This document shows, in pieces, positions 11,431-24,345 of a DNA stretch of 64,000 bases. Position 1 is the first letter of the stretch, and every line of letters begins with the position of its first letter. The stretch is from Erythrophleum ivorense (lineage: Eukaryota > Streptophyta > Magnoliopsida > Fabales > Fabaceae): assembly GCA_026724425.1 (NCBI GenBank), contig JAIUCV010000023.1:3038001-3102000 (forward strand). Direction: 5' to 3'. Below the pieces are notes generated by a model. It was not told the origin of the DNA. It did no database searches and worked only from the letters and a program-made list of their open reading frames with translations. The position numbers and the translations under genes were made by a program.

Positions 11431-11826
11431 TGAGGAGCTATTGGAAGAAGATATAGAAGCTGAAATACAAAATAAGTTACCTCTCGAGATGTGTAAATAA
11501 GTCCACTGAAAAGAAATGTTAACCCTTACAAACAGATTAAGACTTACCCGATATGATTAGTAAACTCTCCCAGGATAGGCCTTCAAAGTTAGAAATTTAT
11601 TTCCCTTATAAGAAAAACAAGCATGTACCCTATAATAATAGAGCTCTCATTAAGAGCTAGTATGAAAATTCCTTGGCCAAGAAAAACTCAAACGAGCGAA
11701 ATCAACGAGGAAAGCGTATAGAGCCAAGAAGAAGGGAAAGACAAGAGCAATTAGCCATAAAAGAAAAGAGTAAGAAGAAAGCATGCCCTAAATTTTGAGG
11801 ACAAAATTTATTTAAGGGGGGAGAAA
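11239..11826 (+). mobile_element. L1 internal region, 3' end only
   Basis: Non-coding tail of an L-family element, collinear with 39655-40244 (L4) and, in reverse, with 61896-62480 (L8). It ends in AATTTTGAGGACAAAATT and the purine tract AAGGGGGGAGAAA, then the LTR start TGTAACATTAGG. The GAGGACAAAATTT..AAGGGGGGAG arrangement before TGTAAC is typical of Tekay/Del chromovirus 3' ends. The rest of the internal region was displaced left by Athila A1. The antisense strand holds an open frame, described separately. Confidence 0.85.
11814..11826 (+). other. L1 polypurine tract
   Basis: AAGGGGGGAGAAA, directly followed by the LTR start TGTAAC at 11827. Best-preserved polypurine tract of the L family in this window. 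Confidence 0.8.
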
Positions 11827-12419
11827 TGTAACATTAGGTTCTCTGAAAATGAGAAAAAAGTGAGAAACGTAACATACAGTTTATCCGTCAATGAATGAAA
11901 TTAACTGGATATAAAAGGAAGTCCCCTGAAATGACTTAGTTAAGGTCCCAAAAAATTTGGGGAGCATTTTAGACTCCTACAAATGAGAATCCCAGGCTCA
12001 GACGAAAAGAAAAACGGAGCTAGAATAAAGAAACAATTTCTTACAAAAAACTTACGAAACGTAATGGTATTTTTGTAATTTTGAGCAAATTCTGGAATTC
12101 ATATAGGAGAGCTTTTTAAATAAAAATTTTGAGTTCTCCAAGGTTCTCAGGGGCCCTGAAAACTATGGGAAGTCCCAGGATAGTTAAATCTCCTCCGATC
12201 GATGTTTTCCAACATCGGTGTACTTGAACTTTGACAGATTCATTCGAGAAGGTTTTAGCTCTAATTAGAGTGATTTCAAAGGTATTTTACTAAATTGGGA
12301 ACCTAAATTTCATAATGGAAAAGACAGTTCTCAAAAAGGAACTAAAACGAATTAGAAACGAAAATGCCAAGAACAAAAGGTAAAATGGAAATTTTTGAAA
12401 AGTGTTTCTTCCTCCCACC

Positions 12420-12429
12420 TATATATATG
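12420..12429 (+). promoter_or_regulatory. TATA box of L1 3' LTR
   Basis: CTATATATATGATG, 594 bases into the LTR, followed by the conserved TGTGCCCTTTTTCCCCC context found in every plus copy. Confidence 0.55.
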
Positions 12430-12502
12430 ATGTGCCCTTTTTCCCCCTCCATTTTGTTCAACCAAGCTTTGCCTAAAAACTAGAGAAAAACCTAAGGGGT
12501 GA

Positions 12503-12507
12503 GGCAC
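12503..12507. repeat. Target-site duplication of A3 (left)
   Basis: ggcac, identical to 14909-14913. Confidence 0.9.
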
Positions 12508-14908
12508 TGAGTGGCTCGTCGCGCAACTCTCAAAATAAAACTAGGTTGATAAAATATGTAGCTAGTGGCACAACTTAGGTCATCTCCCTTGGAATTGGAG
12601 TTCAATGCCTAATTGAGTTTTTCAAATGTTAAAAGATTCTAAAAATTCATAAACTAAGAGGGTTTTGATTGAATTAAACTAACCTAAGACTAAATTGAAT
12701 TAAAATTCCTAATTGCTACCTAATTATATGAATTATGGGTGAAAAATGGGCTTGTGACTAGCTTTGGAATTGTCCCTTGGTATCCACTATCCTTATCCTA
12801 ATCTAATTGTGATTAATTCTGGTCTAAGAGTTCTTAGTTGTGTTCATAACAAATTATCTTGGGATACCACTCAAGATTCAAGAGATTAACGATCTAATGT
12901 TAAATTGAAACCTCACATCCATATTAAATTGTCAATTCTTGTTTTAGGATCAATGAACACCCAATTTGATTGATTAACTAATTGATTAGCCTCTGAATCA
13001 TCATCCTAAAATGTTTAATTAACCAACTAAACATTAAGGAATCCTCACATTAAATATTTAAGTACATAATTTCATTCATGTATTTCAACGAACACCTTCG
13101 AAGCACATATGGGGAATTAGATAATATTGAAATTAATCAATGTCTAATCAGATCAATTAATCAACAAAAAGGTTTCTTAATTAGTGTCGAACCAGCCACT
13201 AATTACAATTACACAAATTCCCTATCAAATACAACTTAACCAAGATAATATATGAAAGAGAAAAAGTATAAGAAAATAAAGAAATTCTTAGCCAAAATTC
13301 TATGTTCATCCATGGATTCAAGCTTCTCCAAGAGCTTCCTCCTAGCTAGCCTTAAGATGGATTAGAACTTCATTATATGGTGGAGATGGATGGAAGATGG
13401 AATGGAGTGGAGGAGAAGGCGTGGATGTGGTGGATGGATGTAGAATGAATATGGCCGAATGAATGAATGAATGGCTTGATGATCGCTTCGTGAATGGGAT
13501 GAATGAATATATAGATGATGGTTTCCAAAAAAAGAGGCGTGAATGAATTGGATTGTGGGTTTGAATGGAGGTCATCCAATGAATGAAGGAAGCATGCAGA
13601 ATGAAGCCTCTATCTCCTTTAGAATTCATGTGCTTCTCTTCTTCTCCTTCACGTGTTAACTGCTGTGCTTCACTTATCAACTCACGTGTTCTTCTAATGC
13701 ATCTTCATGTCAGCTTCACATGGAATCTCTTCATGTATATATAAGGTGGGCTCCACTTCATTTTATTCTATTATATTCCATATAAATTCCTTTTCTCTTG
13801 CTGCTTCTACGCATTCTGCTTCCAGCTCGCAGCTTCCTCGTTCAGCTCGCTTTGCTCCTCCATCAGAAGCATATTCTTCCACGTTGCAGCTCATTAATCT
13901 CCAGCTCTTGCTTCAGCGTTTTTATTATTCTGCTCACACTATTTAGACCTTAGCTCGCGTTGTTCTCCCACGTGATTTCTCTATGTAATTCCTCAATGTG
14001 AACTGCTCTTCTCTTCATGCATGTTTCTGCAAAGTGTTACATGTTTCTTGCTTTAACTCAAGCTCATGGCTTTATCTTCATTCTCAGCTCCCATTCCACG
14101 TAAATCTCAAGCTGCATACTTCATGCGTCTTCTCCCATTTTTCACGTGGTCATGGCTTTGTGTTTCAGCTAAGTTGCTTGCTTTTCTTTTCTGCTGTAGC
14201 CATCACGTCAACTCCAACGTCTTCCTTCCCACTTATTTGCTCGAGTTTGTGAGCTGCTGTCCGTGGCACTTCTTCCTTCTCCTTTGAGTTCAAATGAGTG
14301 TGTGCATGTGGCAACCTCTTTCTACACCAGACCCAGTGGCTAACTCCTGTTCTTCTTCATCATTCAGCTCATGGCAATCAAGCTCACCAAGCTTCATTAA
14401 CCACGTGTTCTTTTAGCTCCTTATTCAGCTCATATATCTTGTTTTTGAACCTCTGTTTCAGCTGCAGCTCGTGGATGGTTCTCTTCTCCTTTGCCACGTA
14501 AGAATCCTCCTATGCTCTCGTGGCTCTGCATGTGTATAAGTGTAGCATGCTTGCTCCTTCTTGCAGCTCCCTCTTCGTGTTTTGCTTCCATGCCACATAA
14601 ATCTCGAGCTACATATTTCTTCCCAGCAACTCCTCTAGCTAAGAGAGTGTGTTGCTTCATTTAATTCTTAGCTCCAATTATATATTAAAATTTTGCATGG
14701 AAAGAGTGGGAAAAATCAAATAGGAATTTTCACAAAATTATTTAAGATAAATTTATGCATTAAAATCCAATAATTTGTAAATTAATTCCTAAAATGTAGA
14801 AAATGGCTATTAAAACCAAATTCCATTTAATTAGACTCCTAAAACCATATTTGGAACTAAAATGTCTAATTTAAGGAGAATAAAATATATAAAATATCAT
14901 GCTTATCA
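12508..14908 (-). mobile_element. A3: Athila solo LTR (2401 bp)
   Basis: Minus-oriented Athila LTR without internal region: the right end is the complement of TGATAAGCATGAT and the left end the complement of ...GCGACGAGCCACTCA. It is bounded by perfect 5-bp duplications ggcac (12503-12507 and 14909-14913). Removing it restores the conserved L-family leader GAGGCACACAAGAGG. The centre (13680-14660) is pyrimidine-rich, with many CAGCTC words and CACGTG boxes. Short reading frames inside are low-complexity shadows. Formed by recombination between the two LTRs of a former full Athila. Confidence 0.93.
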
Positions 14909-14913
14909 GGCAC
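14909..14913. repeat. Target-site duplication of A3 (right)
   Basis: ggcac, identical to 12503-12507. Confidence 0.9.
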
Positions 14914-17900
14914 ACAAGAGGAAGAAGAAAAGGAGAAGAAATTCAAGCTAAAAGGTAAGGAAATTTAGTAGTTTTTCATGCTCTCTTCCTTCCAAACCTC
15001 TTCTCCTCCATTCTCCTTTGTTTCTTATGACTATAATGAAGTTTATAAATCTGTTTTAAGGGAGAAATTAAGGGAAATTTTTGGATTTGAAGAGAGGAAC
15101 TTGACAAAGACAAGATTCAAGTGAGAAAAAAATAAAAAAATAAGGTAATTTCTTTTTCCATGGTTACTATCCCCTGCTCCTCTTCCTCCACCATTTTGCC
15201 CCACTTAAAAAACCCTAAGAGAACTTAGTTTTTACATAAAACCAAGAGGGATTCTTATGAAAAAGGGTGTGGAGATTAAGAATATGCAAAGAGAATTAAC
15301 AAAAAACTATGGAATTTCAAGATGCAATTTCTAGGGTTTCAAGTGTTCTTTACAAAATCTCATTTGATCTTTTAATTCTTACGCCTAAATAAGTGTTTGA
15401 ATGAGTTTTTAAGATCCCTAGAAGTCTCCCCATGTGCTTCCTCCATCAAGAAAACAAAGCAAACTCCATGGAAGCTAAAGGCTTCCATAACCTCAACCTA
15501 AAGGGGTTTATATAGCTAGGGATAGTTTTAAATTTTTCTAAGCCCATTTTTGAGTCATATATGATGAATGAAGATGAGAGGAGGCCTTAGAAAAAATTTA
15601 GAAACCATAAAATGTGAGTTAGTGTCTTATGTTCCATAATATGACCTAAAGAAGCAACATGTAGTTAGACTCTTTATTTTAATTGTGTTATGACTCCAAG
15701 AAGCTTAAAAGGAGTCAAGAATCATATTTGAAAGAAAAGAATGAAGCCTAAAATTAATTTGATAGGTATTGCTTCATTAGGTGCATTATGGAACTGTAAA
15801 AGGGTTTATAGGTCAAGCTAGAGTTTAAGCAAGTTATGTGGTCTTAGACTTTACTCTAAGAGTATAATTAGCTTCCATATGATGTGTCTAGGCCAAGATG
15901 ATTGATCTCCATCTCCTTGGGTGTGTGAGGTCAAGGGAGAGGATTCAAAGCTTAAGGAAGAGTGTACAAATACTAGCAAAGTAGCTCTCTCCACCTTCCC
16001 TCATGCATGGTTGCTTGCTTTACTTGTCTTTGAATGTGTGTATGTGTATTTCAAGCTATGAAAAATTTTCTAGCATAAGCTCTTACTCCATGGTACCATG
16101 ATGATGTATTATGTTTCTAAATTATGTTTATGATATTTGTTTTGGTTTGCTTGAGCATGGTGAGGTCAAGAACCCTTAACCATGGTGAGGATGAGCCAAG
16201 AACCCTTAAGATTGGTTGAGACAAAGTAAAAAGTCTCCCAAAAGTGAGGTTGACTCCTAAGAACAAGGTTGAGTCCAAGAACCTCTTAAAGAATAGGTGA
16301 TACAAGTCCAAAATCCACAAGTAAATGGGTGAGGCTAATCCACTTGCTTGGCAAACCTTTGTATGCTATGTATGACTTATTTAAATGTTGAAAATGCTTC
16401 TTGCATGCTTGCACATGTTAATATGCCTATGCATGCATTTGTAAGACTTATTTTGCAAGTTTTATATATGATTGAATGGGAGATGAGCTATTGAGATTCT
16501 TTGAATCTCATCCCCTCTTCTCTAATGTTCTAACATGCTAGGTGGATCAAGATAGCAAGAAGATGGGAGCCAATCACTTGAGAGATGAGAGCATGACAGT
16601 GAAATGCATAGAATTGGCTTATTTAAGGCCATCAAAGTGGCAAATGTGTAATCTATGGTTGTATATAACAAATGACTTTATGAGCATGTATAATTATGTT
16701 AATACGTCATGTTTAAATGAGAGATTATGTTATGTGACTCTTAGAATGTATATTGAGTATTTAATGGCAAATTTTGCTTCTTGAAAGTTTGAAGCATTAG
16801 TGTATAAGTGGAAGTAGAATGGCCAAATTGAGATGCATGGGGTTTGGGACCGTTTGGGTAGTTCATATAAGTCATAATCATGCTTTTAGACTTGCCCAAG
16901 AGGTGCCAAACACCAAGGAAAGCCATTTGGACCTTTTGGTATCTTATATGGAGCCAAAATTGACCATAATGGAATCCTATATCACTTTATGTCTGAATGA
17001 GCTCTTCTTGATTTGATATTTGGCATGGAAATAGAGCCTGTTGAGAGCTTTTTATGAAGCTGAAGAACAAAATTTTAGAGGTCTATAAAGTATTTGATAA
17101 ATTTTCAAATTTGGCAAAAATTCTAATTTTGGTCTGATGCACTGTTCACGTGGTTAAAAAATGAGTTCTATCACATAGGGCCCAAATGATGTCCAATTGC
17201 CATAAAATTTTATATGGAGAAACAAGACATTTCTAGTGACTTGTACAAACTAGAAGCACCCCATTTGGATGTATAGAGAGGGAGATATGAAGTTTTAAAG
17301 ATTCTATTCAGTACTAGGTGTCCCAATTGACCTCAGGTACTGTTTGATTAAGTTTCGAGGTCTGGGTGTGTCTGAAGTGGTCTAGAGTTAATTTTTTCCA
17401 TTTAGTTAACATCTGCATCTTTCTAGATTGGTATCATTTGAATGGATTGGAGTTTTGTAAAATTAATTAGACATTTTTGAAATTTGCTATAGAATTTTGT
17501 GATAGCATCAATGGATAGCCTGACCTCTGAACGTTTTCGAATGTTAAATGCCTTTTATGTGATGTTTCATGGTCTGGACATAATTTTAGCATAAAGAAGA
17601 CATGTGTAGCTTTCTAGAATGACTAAGAATGCATTATTTCAATTTTTCTAGATTTAGTTATGATTTTTCAAATTTTGTGATAGAATAAGAAAAATTTTAG
17701 CAGAAAATGCATATATGTATTTTATGCTTCCCTTTGCTTTCCACAAGCTGTAGGCCACCTGCGATGATAAAAATGAGTTTTATTTATATAATTAAATATG
17801 AGAATATGATACATGAGTCCATATGTCCCACAGGACTCTAAAGAAAAATTTTATACGTAACATAACGCTAAGAAATGTATTATTTAATGTTATTTTTCCT

Positions 17901-18019
17901 TGCCTCTTTGTGAATTGCTTGATATGAGGCCTAAAGATAGCATGAAATGAGCTAAGAAGTTATGGTGTGTTCCTGAAGTTGTTAAGCTAGTTCCCAACAA
18001 GCCACAGACTCTACCAACT

Positions 18020-18385
18020 ATGATAAAGCAATTGCTAGATGCCTTGAACCTAAAACACTGTGAGAAGTTGCAATTTAATTCTTCTGTTGATGTAGTGACT
18101 CTTACTGATGGGAGTCCAGCTAATTTTATTGGATTTGATAGATTTATAGAGAGTTTTGATTTTAAATTTTCTTTCTTTAGCTTTGAATTTCTTAAATATG
18201 ATTTTTCTTCTTTTAGTGCTTCTAGATATGTTGAATTCGACTTTCCAAGACTACTGATGGTTGAGGAAGTCCATGAATCATCCCTGAATGATCGATCAAA
18301 ATGCTTTAAAGTAGTGAGAATTAAATTTGTTGAATTGAAAAGGAATAAAGTAGTTTTAATCTTGATTTTTGACACTTATGATTAG
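18020..18385 (+). CDS. Unrecognised 121-codon frame in Athila A2 internal region
   Basis: ATG-initiated frame of 121 residues ending in TAG, between the L1 insertion and the Athila tail. The N-terminal third is mixed (MIKQLLDALNLKHCEKLQF). The middle is rich in Phe, Ser and Asp (FDFKFSFFSFEF, a low-complexity run), and the C-terminus is basic then hydrophobic. I see no gag, pol or transposase motif. It may be part of a post-pol or decayed pol region of A2, cut at its 5' side by L1. An overlapping minus-strand frame (17890-18375) is probably its shadow. Function unknown; it may not be translated. Confidence 0.3.
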   Translation: MIKQLLDALNLKHCEKLQFNSSVDVVTLTDGSPANFIGFDRFIESFDFKFSFFSFEFLKYDFSSFSASRYVEFDFPRLLMVEEVHESSLNDRSKCFKVVRIKFVELKRNKVVLILIFDTYD

Positions 18386-18611
18386 TTGATCTTTAATAGA
18401 GTTCTTTTTAGCTTAGGATTTAGTTTTCTTTTTCTTTTCCGTATTACTATTTTTTTTGTTTCTGTTTTGTAGGCAATAAAAGGTTGCTAACCAGCTACAA
18501 AAGAATTTGAGCCACCCTTGAGATCTTCAATTCAAGTTCATTTGGTTGTATACTTTCCTTTCACTCTTTTTTATATTGTGTTGTTGATTTGTTGACTAGA
18601 TTGTATGCTGA

Positions 18612-18650
18612 CATTGAGGACAATGCAATAATTAAGTGTGGGAGGGGGGG
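18612..18650 (+). other. Internal polypurine-like motif of A2
   Basis: ATTGAGGACAATGC followed by AAGTGTGGGAGGGGGGG, equivalent to 7221-7257 in A1 and about 1.2 kb before the true polypurine tract. Confidence 0.55.
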
Positions 18651-19850
18651 AAGTCATTTCATTCCATCCATCTTTTCCTTGTTTAAAAAAAAAGAATTGA
18701 AAAATTTTTTAGAAAAATTTTGAAAAATAGTGTGATTTTTTTCTTTTTTTTTAAATTTTTTCCTGTGGAAGTTGCAAGTTGAGATGATTATAGTTTGGAT
18801 TCATTTAGACATGATAAATAATAGATCTAGTGTTTTGATTCAAGTGAAGTGGCAATGAATTTGATTTTAATAAATTATTTGATAGCCATTAGTTGGTGAA
18901 GAATTGAGCCATATCTGTTTGATTCTAGTATGTATTCACCTATCTCTGCTTTCACTCTAGAACTTGTTTTAATTCTTTGTTGAGGCCACAGTTGCATTTG
19001 CATGCACGAAAATGATAAGGCATTCCTTTCTTTTGTAGCTAGTGAGCCAAAAAGCAAACCTACATACATTTTATCCATTATTTAGCCACTTTAGACTTTA
19101 TTTTATTTTCTTTGTTGAAGCCATAGCCATTAAAAATGTTTTCCACCTTGTTTTAAGATGCCTTAGAGATTTTAAAGAGCATTACACTTGTTTAGGATAG
19201 GTAAATGTGTGCTTTACATCCATTTAGCCCATTATTATTAAAGGTTGAGGAAATTGTTGTAAAAAAATGGAAAGAAAAGAAGAGATAGAAAAGCTAAAAA
19301 AAAAAGCAATGAAAAGAAAAAAAAAATCAAAAAGTCATTGAAAATCCAAAGAAAGAAGTGTTTTGAGTTTTATTTGCATTCACTTATACTCTTCCCTATC
19401 TTAGGTTTTCCTTTGATTGGTTTTGAAGTTCTAAGGTATCCATTTGTTTGTCTTTTCTTGTTATCCATTTATTTCATTACCTAGCCCCATTACAACCCTG
19501 AATAAAGTCCTATTGATTTGTGCATTGCATTTGGGATGGGTGGTGGAGATTTAGAAGCTAGACAAGCTTATGGTAGTGAGGTTTGGATAGGTGGAACTTG
19601 AGTGAAACACATTCCCTTAAACACTTGAAAGTTGAGAGTAAACACCAATCCATGTGAGAGGCTATACATTTCAATTCATTCTATTCAAATAAATTGCCAT
19701 GGAGCTTATTTCTTGATGCAAGTGAAGTTAGCTTAGATTGTTGAAGTGTTGAAGAGATGTGATCATTTTCTATCTTGTAATTTTTACTTTCCTCTTTCCT
19801 AAGATTTTAAGCTTTGCCCAGGAGTGCAAAGGTTTAAGTGTGGGGGAATT

Positions 19851-22179
19851 TGATGAGCATGATTTTTATATATTTTATTCTCCTTAGCTTAAGCATTTTA
19901 ATAGTTAAATAAGACTTAATGGATTTACTTAGGTGGAATTTGATTTTAGTAGTCATTCTTTGTAGTTTAGGAAATAATTTGCAAAATTTTAGAATTTTAA
20001 TGCATAAATTTCTTTGAAATATTTTCTTTGTGAATTCTTCTTTCTTAATATTTTTTGTTTTATTCTACTTCATTTTACTTTATTTTTCTTGTGCAGATTT
20101 TAATAGGAAAATGATTTAAAATGAAGATGAATTTATGGCATGTGGAAGGCTCTTTAGGAGATTTGAGTCTAATGTAATGAGGAGCAAATCATTTCTCATG
20201 TTAACGAGTAACATGGATGAAGCAAGGTGTAGAGGCATGTAGCCACGGGTTTATGAGAATGAAGAGAAGCAGAAGCATGAGAAGGCATGTGTGTGTGGGA
20301 CGAAGAAGTAGGAGTTGATGTGGGAATGAATAGGAAAGAAGAGAAGAAGCTTGAGAGGAGAAATATGAGCTGGATAGAACGTGGAAAAAGCTAAAATGTT
20401 AAGCAACAAGAGATGAAAAGAAGCTTGAAAAGAGGCATGAGCAGAAAACCACGTGAAGTATGAAGTAGAGAAAAAGAGGAAGAAAACTACGGGCTACAAC
20501 AGAAACAAGTAGGCAACCCGATAGAAAAGAAAAGATACAAGTTCTAGCTAAGAAGCAACATGATTTTGAAGGCTCAAGTTAATGGTTTACAAGGAAGGAG
20601 GAACAAACTCATGAAGCAAACACATACTCGAGCAGAAGCAGCATAAATAGGAGAAGCAACTACAGGTTGGGCCTTACATGAAGAGAACACAACACATGAG
20701 GTTTAGGTTTTACGTTGTAATAAAAGAATAGAGTAGCTATATGTGGAGGGAACACTTAAGCAGAATAGGTTTAAGATGCCATGAATTCATGAGATGAGAT
20801 AGCTTCGGGTTTTCATGCATGGAGAGAACAAACACCATAGTCCTGACGCAGCGACAGGAGAGCTTTGTATTAACACACACAGAGCAGCTAGATAGAATGT
20901 GACGTGGGAGCAATTAAATAATCCACGTGAACAGTGTATAAAGCTTGAGCTAAAGCATCATGTGAGAAATAAGGCTAAGAGCAACTCTGATCATTAAGAA
21001 AGTCATGTGAGAAAGCTACAAATGAGCATGCACGTCCATACACATGTACACATGGAAGAATGTTAGGGCCCACACTCATATAAACAAAAGAAGAAGCAAC
21101 GTGGATTGCTATGAGCAATTGGCATAAAAGAGAGCACGTGAAATTATTAAAAAACCATGTGATAAGGGTATCCAAGCCACACGTCATTAAATGAATCCAT
21201 CAAATAAAACATGCTTCACACCATTCCATTTGGGAAGAATGCTACATTTCATTCGTAGACCCCCATCCACACTCCTTCTGGCCATAGCCTCTCATCCTCC
21301 ATTCCCATTCCATTTCCACCACCATTCCATGAGAGCTTGATTCACCTTTGTGGCTAACTAGGAGGACAACCTTGGAGAAGCTTGAATCCATGGAGATAAA
21401 TGAATTTTGGCTAAGATTTTCTCATTTTTCCAGCACTTTTCTTCTTTTATATTATCTTGGTTAAGATTGTATTTGATTGAGAATATGTGTTGTTTATAGT
21501 TAGTGGCTAGTTAGACACTAATTAGGATACTTTTTATTGATTAAACACTGGATTTTCCATTATTCTTTAATTTCCCATGTATGCCATCAAGGTATTCGAT
21601 GAAATGCATGAGTGAGATTTTGTACTTGATTGTTGATTTGAGGATTCCTTTAAGTTTAATTGGTTAATTAAACATCTTAGGGTGATAATTCAGATGCTAA
21701 TTAATCAATTAATCAATCAAATTGAAGTATTCATTTATCCTAATGACAAGAGTTAATGATTTAATACAGGATTGAGGTTTCAATGCAACATTACTTTGCT
21801 AATCTCTTGATTCTTGAGTGGTAACCCAAGATACATTGTTATGGACATGAATAGGGATTCTTAAACCATAATTAACTACAATTAGATTAGGATAAGGATA
21901 GTGGATACTGAGGGATGAATCCAAAGCTAGTCACAAGTCCATCATTCAACCATAATTCATACAATTAGGTAGTTAGTCATTTTAATTCAGTTTCAATTTA
22001 CTTAGTTTAATTAGATAAAATACCCCCTTAATTTAGGTAGTTCTAGGATCATTTAACACTTAGAAAACCCAATTAAGCATTAAACTCCATTTCCAAAGGA
22101 GATGACCTAGGTTGTACCACTAGCTATATAATTTCTCAACCTAGTTTTATTTTGAGGGTTGCGCAACACAACCCATCCA
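19851..22179 (+). mobile_element. A2 3' LTR (Athila, about 2.33 kb)
   Basis: Starts TGATGAGCATGATTTTTATA after AAGTGTGGGGGAATT and ends GCGCAACACAACCCATCCA. The centre (20150-21060) is purine-rich with GAAGC/GAGC words. The tail carries GGTTGTACCACTAGCTATAT and CCTAGTTTTATTTTGAGGG, as in A1, A3 and A4. The right flank is L-family LTR (L2). The exact end is uncertain by a few bases, and no target duplication can be checked because the left end is outside the window. Confidence 0.82.
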
Positions 22180-24345
22180 AATTTCACAACCCATCAAGAA
22201 CCATAATTGAACCTTAAAAGTAGGCTAGCTTTTCCTAGTGCATGTGAAGCTTTCAAAATTGTTCCAATAGTGTAATTGGCTTCCATGTAATGTGTTTGGC
22301 CAAAGGAATCAAGTTCCACCTTCTTATGAGTGCTTGGCCAAGGAAATGGAACCATTATCAAGGAGAAAAGTGTGCATTTGTAACCAAGGTAGCTCTTTTT
22401 TCTTTCTCTCATGCATGAGTGGATGTTTATCTTGTCTTTGAATGTGTGTATGTATGTTTTGAGCCATGAAAAATGTTTTAGCATGTATCTATTGCCATGG
22501 TACATGATGTTATGTTATGCATTCAAATGATGCTTTGTGAACTTGCTTTGATTTTCTTGAGTGTGGTAAATCAAAAGTCCTCTAACAATGGCGAGGATGA
22601 GCCAAGAACCCTTAAGAATGGGTGAGACAAAACCAAAAGTCTCTAAAGAGTAAGGCTTAGTCAAGAACCCTTTTAGAAAATGGGTGAGGCAAGTTCAAAG
22701 TCCCTAAAGAGAATGGGTGAGGCTATATCACTTGCTTAGCAAACTTATGTATATTTTGTATGACTTCTTGAATGCTAAAAATGTTTCATGAATGATTATG
22801 AGAGCCATGATGCCCATACATGCATTTTTAGATTTGAATTTGCATTCTTTATGTATGGTTGAATGGGAGAAGAGTCATTGGGATTCTTAGAATCTCATTC
22901 CTTCCTCCTCCATTGTCTAACATATCTAGGTAGACTAAGTAAGCTAAGGAATGGGAGCCACCAAGCAGAAAGGAAGGAGATTGACATAGAATTGTGGAAA
23001 TTGTCCATTTTGTAGCCATATGTATGGCATATGATGTAATCAAATGTTGTATGTGATGTATAAGCCTATGAATACTTGTAACTGCATAGATATATTGTAT
23101 ATGTATGAGAACTAGAGCTATATAAATGATATTACATGATTTAGACATTGAATGCTAAAGATAAGCTTATGTGTTCTTGTGCATATCTTAGGGTGAGAGT
23201 GAGTTTGTGAAATTTAGGTTTGTGCACCTTTGAGACATGTTTAACAAACCATTTTGGTGCTTTCCCATGTGCTCAAGTGGTCATGAAAGCCTTGGAGGTA
23301 AATTTGACCATTTTGTGACCCTTTGAGAAGCATAAATGGACCATTTTACAACCCTATGACACATTCTGACCAAATGAACGAATTTTCTCATGAAATTTGT
23401 CATGCATATAAGTCTTGTATAGAATTTTTTGAAAAGATAAAGTTCATATTATTTAGATCTCTAGATAATATTTGGTGAATTTTCAAAGTTGGCAAAAATT
23501 TATAATTTTGACAATGGTACTATGCATATAGTCAGAAACATCTCTATCATTCGTAGGGTAAATGGTGTCCAATGACTATAAAATTTTACAAGAAGAAACT
23601 AGACATTCACAATGAACTATAACAACTATAAGCACCTCATTTAGAGGTCTAAGCAAAGAGTTATGAATTTTTGAAGTTCTATGTCAGTAGCAATAATGCT
23701 AACGAGTCCATGTATTGTTTTATCATTTTTCAATAGCTAAATGTATCTGACTTGGTCTAGAGTATTTTTCCTTTAAATTTAACACTTTAAGTTTTCCAAG
23801 TTGGTATAGCTTACTTGAATTAGATTTTTGTGGAATTAGTTATGCATTTTTTAAGTTTATATTAGTAAGCTATATTCGAAACGTTGGGCTATCTAACTTA
23901 TGTTACTTTTCTATTGTCAAACATGGTCCAAATGATGTTTTCATGACTTGGGATTATTTTTAGCATAAAGTGAGCATCTAGAGCTTTCCAAAAAGCTAAG
24001 GTTGCTTAGGTTCAATTTTTTTGGATTTAGTTATGATTTTCCAAAATGGCACAAAAAATCTATTAAGTTAGACCTGAAATGAACTTGTATTATTTTATGT
24101 ATGTGTACTATGAGCTTGAGTGTTTGGCAACATTTTAAGATGGTTTTAAGTTGTATGCATGTCTTTAAATATGATAATGAGATGAATGAGTTCATATAGT
24201 CTATAGGAAGCAAAATGAAAAATTTAAGTATAGCATAACGCAAACCAATGCAATATTTTAATTGAATTCTTCTACCAATCTTGCTATGCCAAGGAAAAGT
24301 GACCAAGAATAAGATGGAGAAAGGCTAAATAAACATGGTGTTACA
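22180..24345 (+). mobile_element. L2: L-family LTR, 3' portion
   Basis: Begins mid-LTR after Athila A2 and ends with the family terminus (ACATGGTGTTACA at 24345). Includes the degenerate 31-bp repeat zone at about 22560-22735 and the CATTTTGTGACC / CCAAATGA blocks of the 3' half. It is more diverged from L1 and L3 than they are from each other. The U3/TATA part lies left of the window on the other side of A2. The right flank is C1. Minus-strand frames in it are not supported as genes. Confidence 0.75.

Larger units (their letters stand above)
11827..17968 (+). mobile_element. L1 3' LTR (about 3.73 kb, split by A3)
   Basis: Starts TGTAACATTAGGTTCTCTG and ends ...GAGCTAAGAAGTTATGGTGT, with the last four bases (TACA) of the family terminus missing. 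Subtracting A3 and one target duplication gives about 3735 bp, equal to the intact solo LTRs L3 (3740) and L5 (3731). It contains a TATA box at about 12420-12429, a conserved purine-rich leader resuming at 14914, and the degenerate 31-bp repeat zone at about 16140-16350. The right flank is Athila A2 internal sequence. Confidence 0.88.
17969..19850 (+). mobile_element. A2: Athila internal remnant (3' part)
   Basis: Contains the Athila tail seen in A1: ATTGAGGACAATGC..AATTAAGTGTGGGAGGGGGGG at 18612-18650, an A-rich patch (19260-19330), and GGTTTAAGTGTGGGGGAATT directly before the LTR at 19851. Upstream is one reading frame (18020-18385) of unknown kind. The 5' part lies left of L1, outside the window. 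The L1 LTR abuts it at 17968. Confidence 0.8.

Noticed and set aside
13456..13475. Short GAAT microsatellite
   Set aside because: Only about four units; typical noise in AT-rich LTRs.
13342..13680. 112-codon frame in A3 rich in Ile, His and Ser
   Set aside because: Comes from GAATG/TGGAT-rich low-complexity DNA inside a solo LTR.
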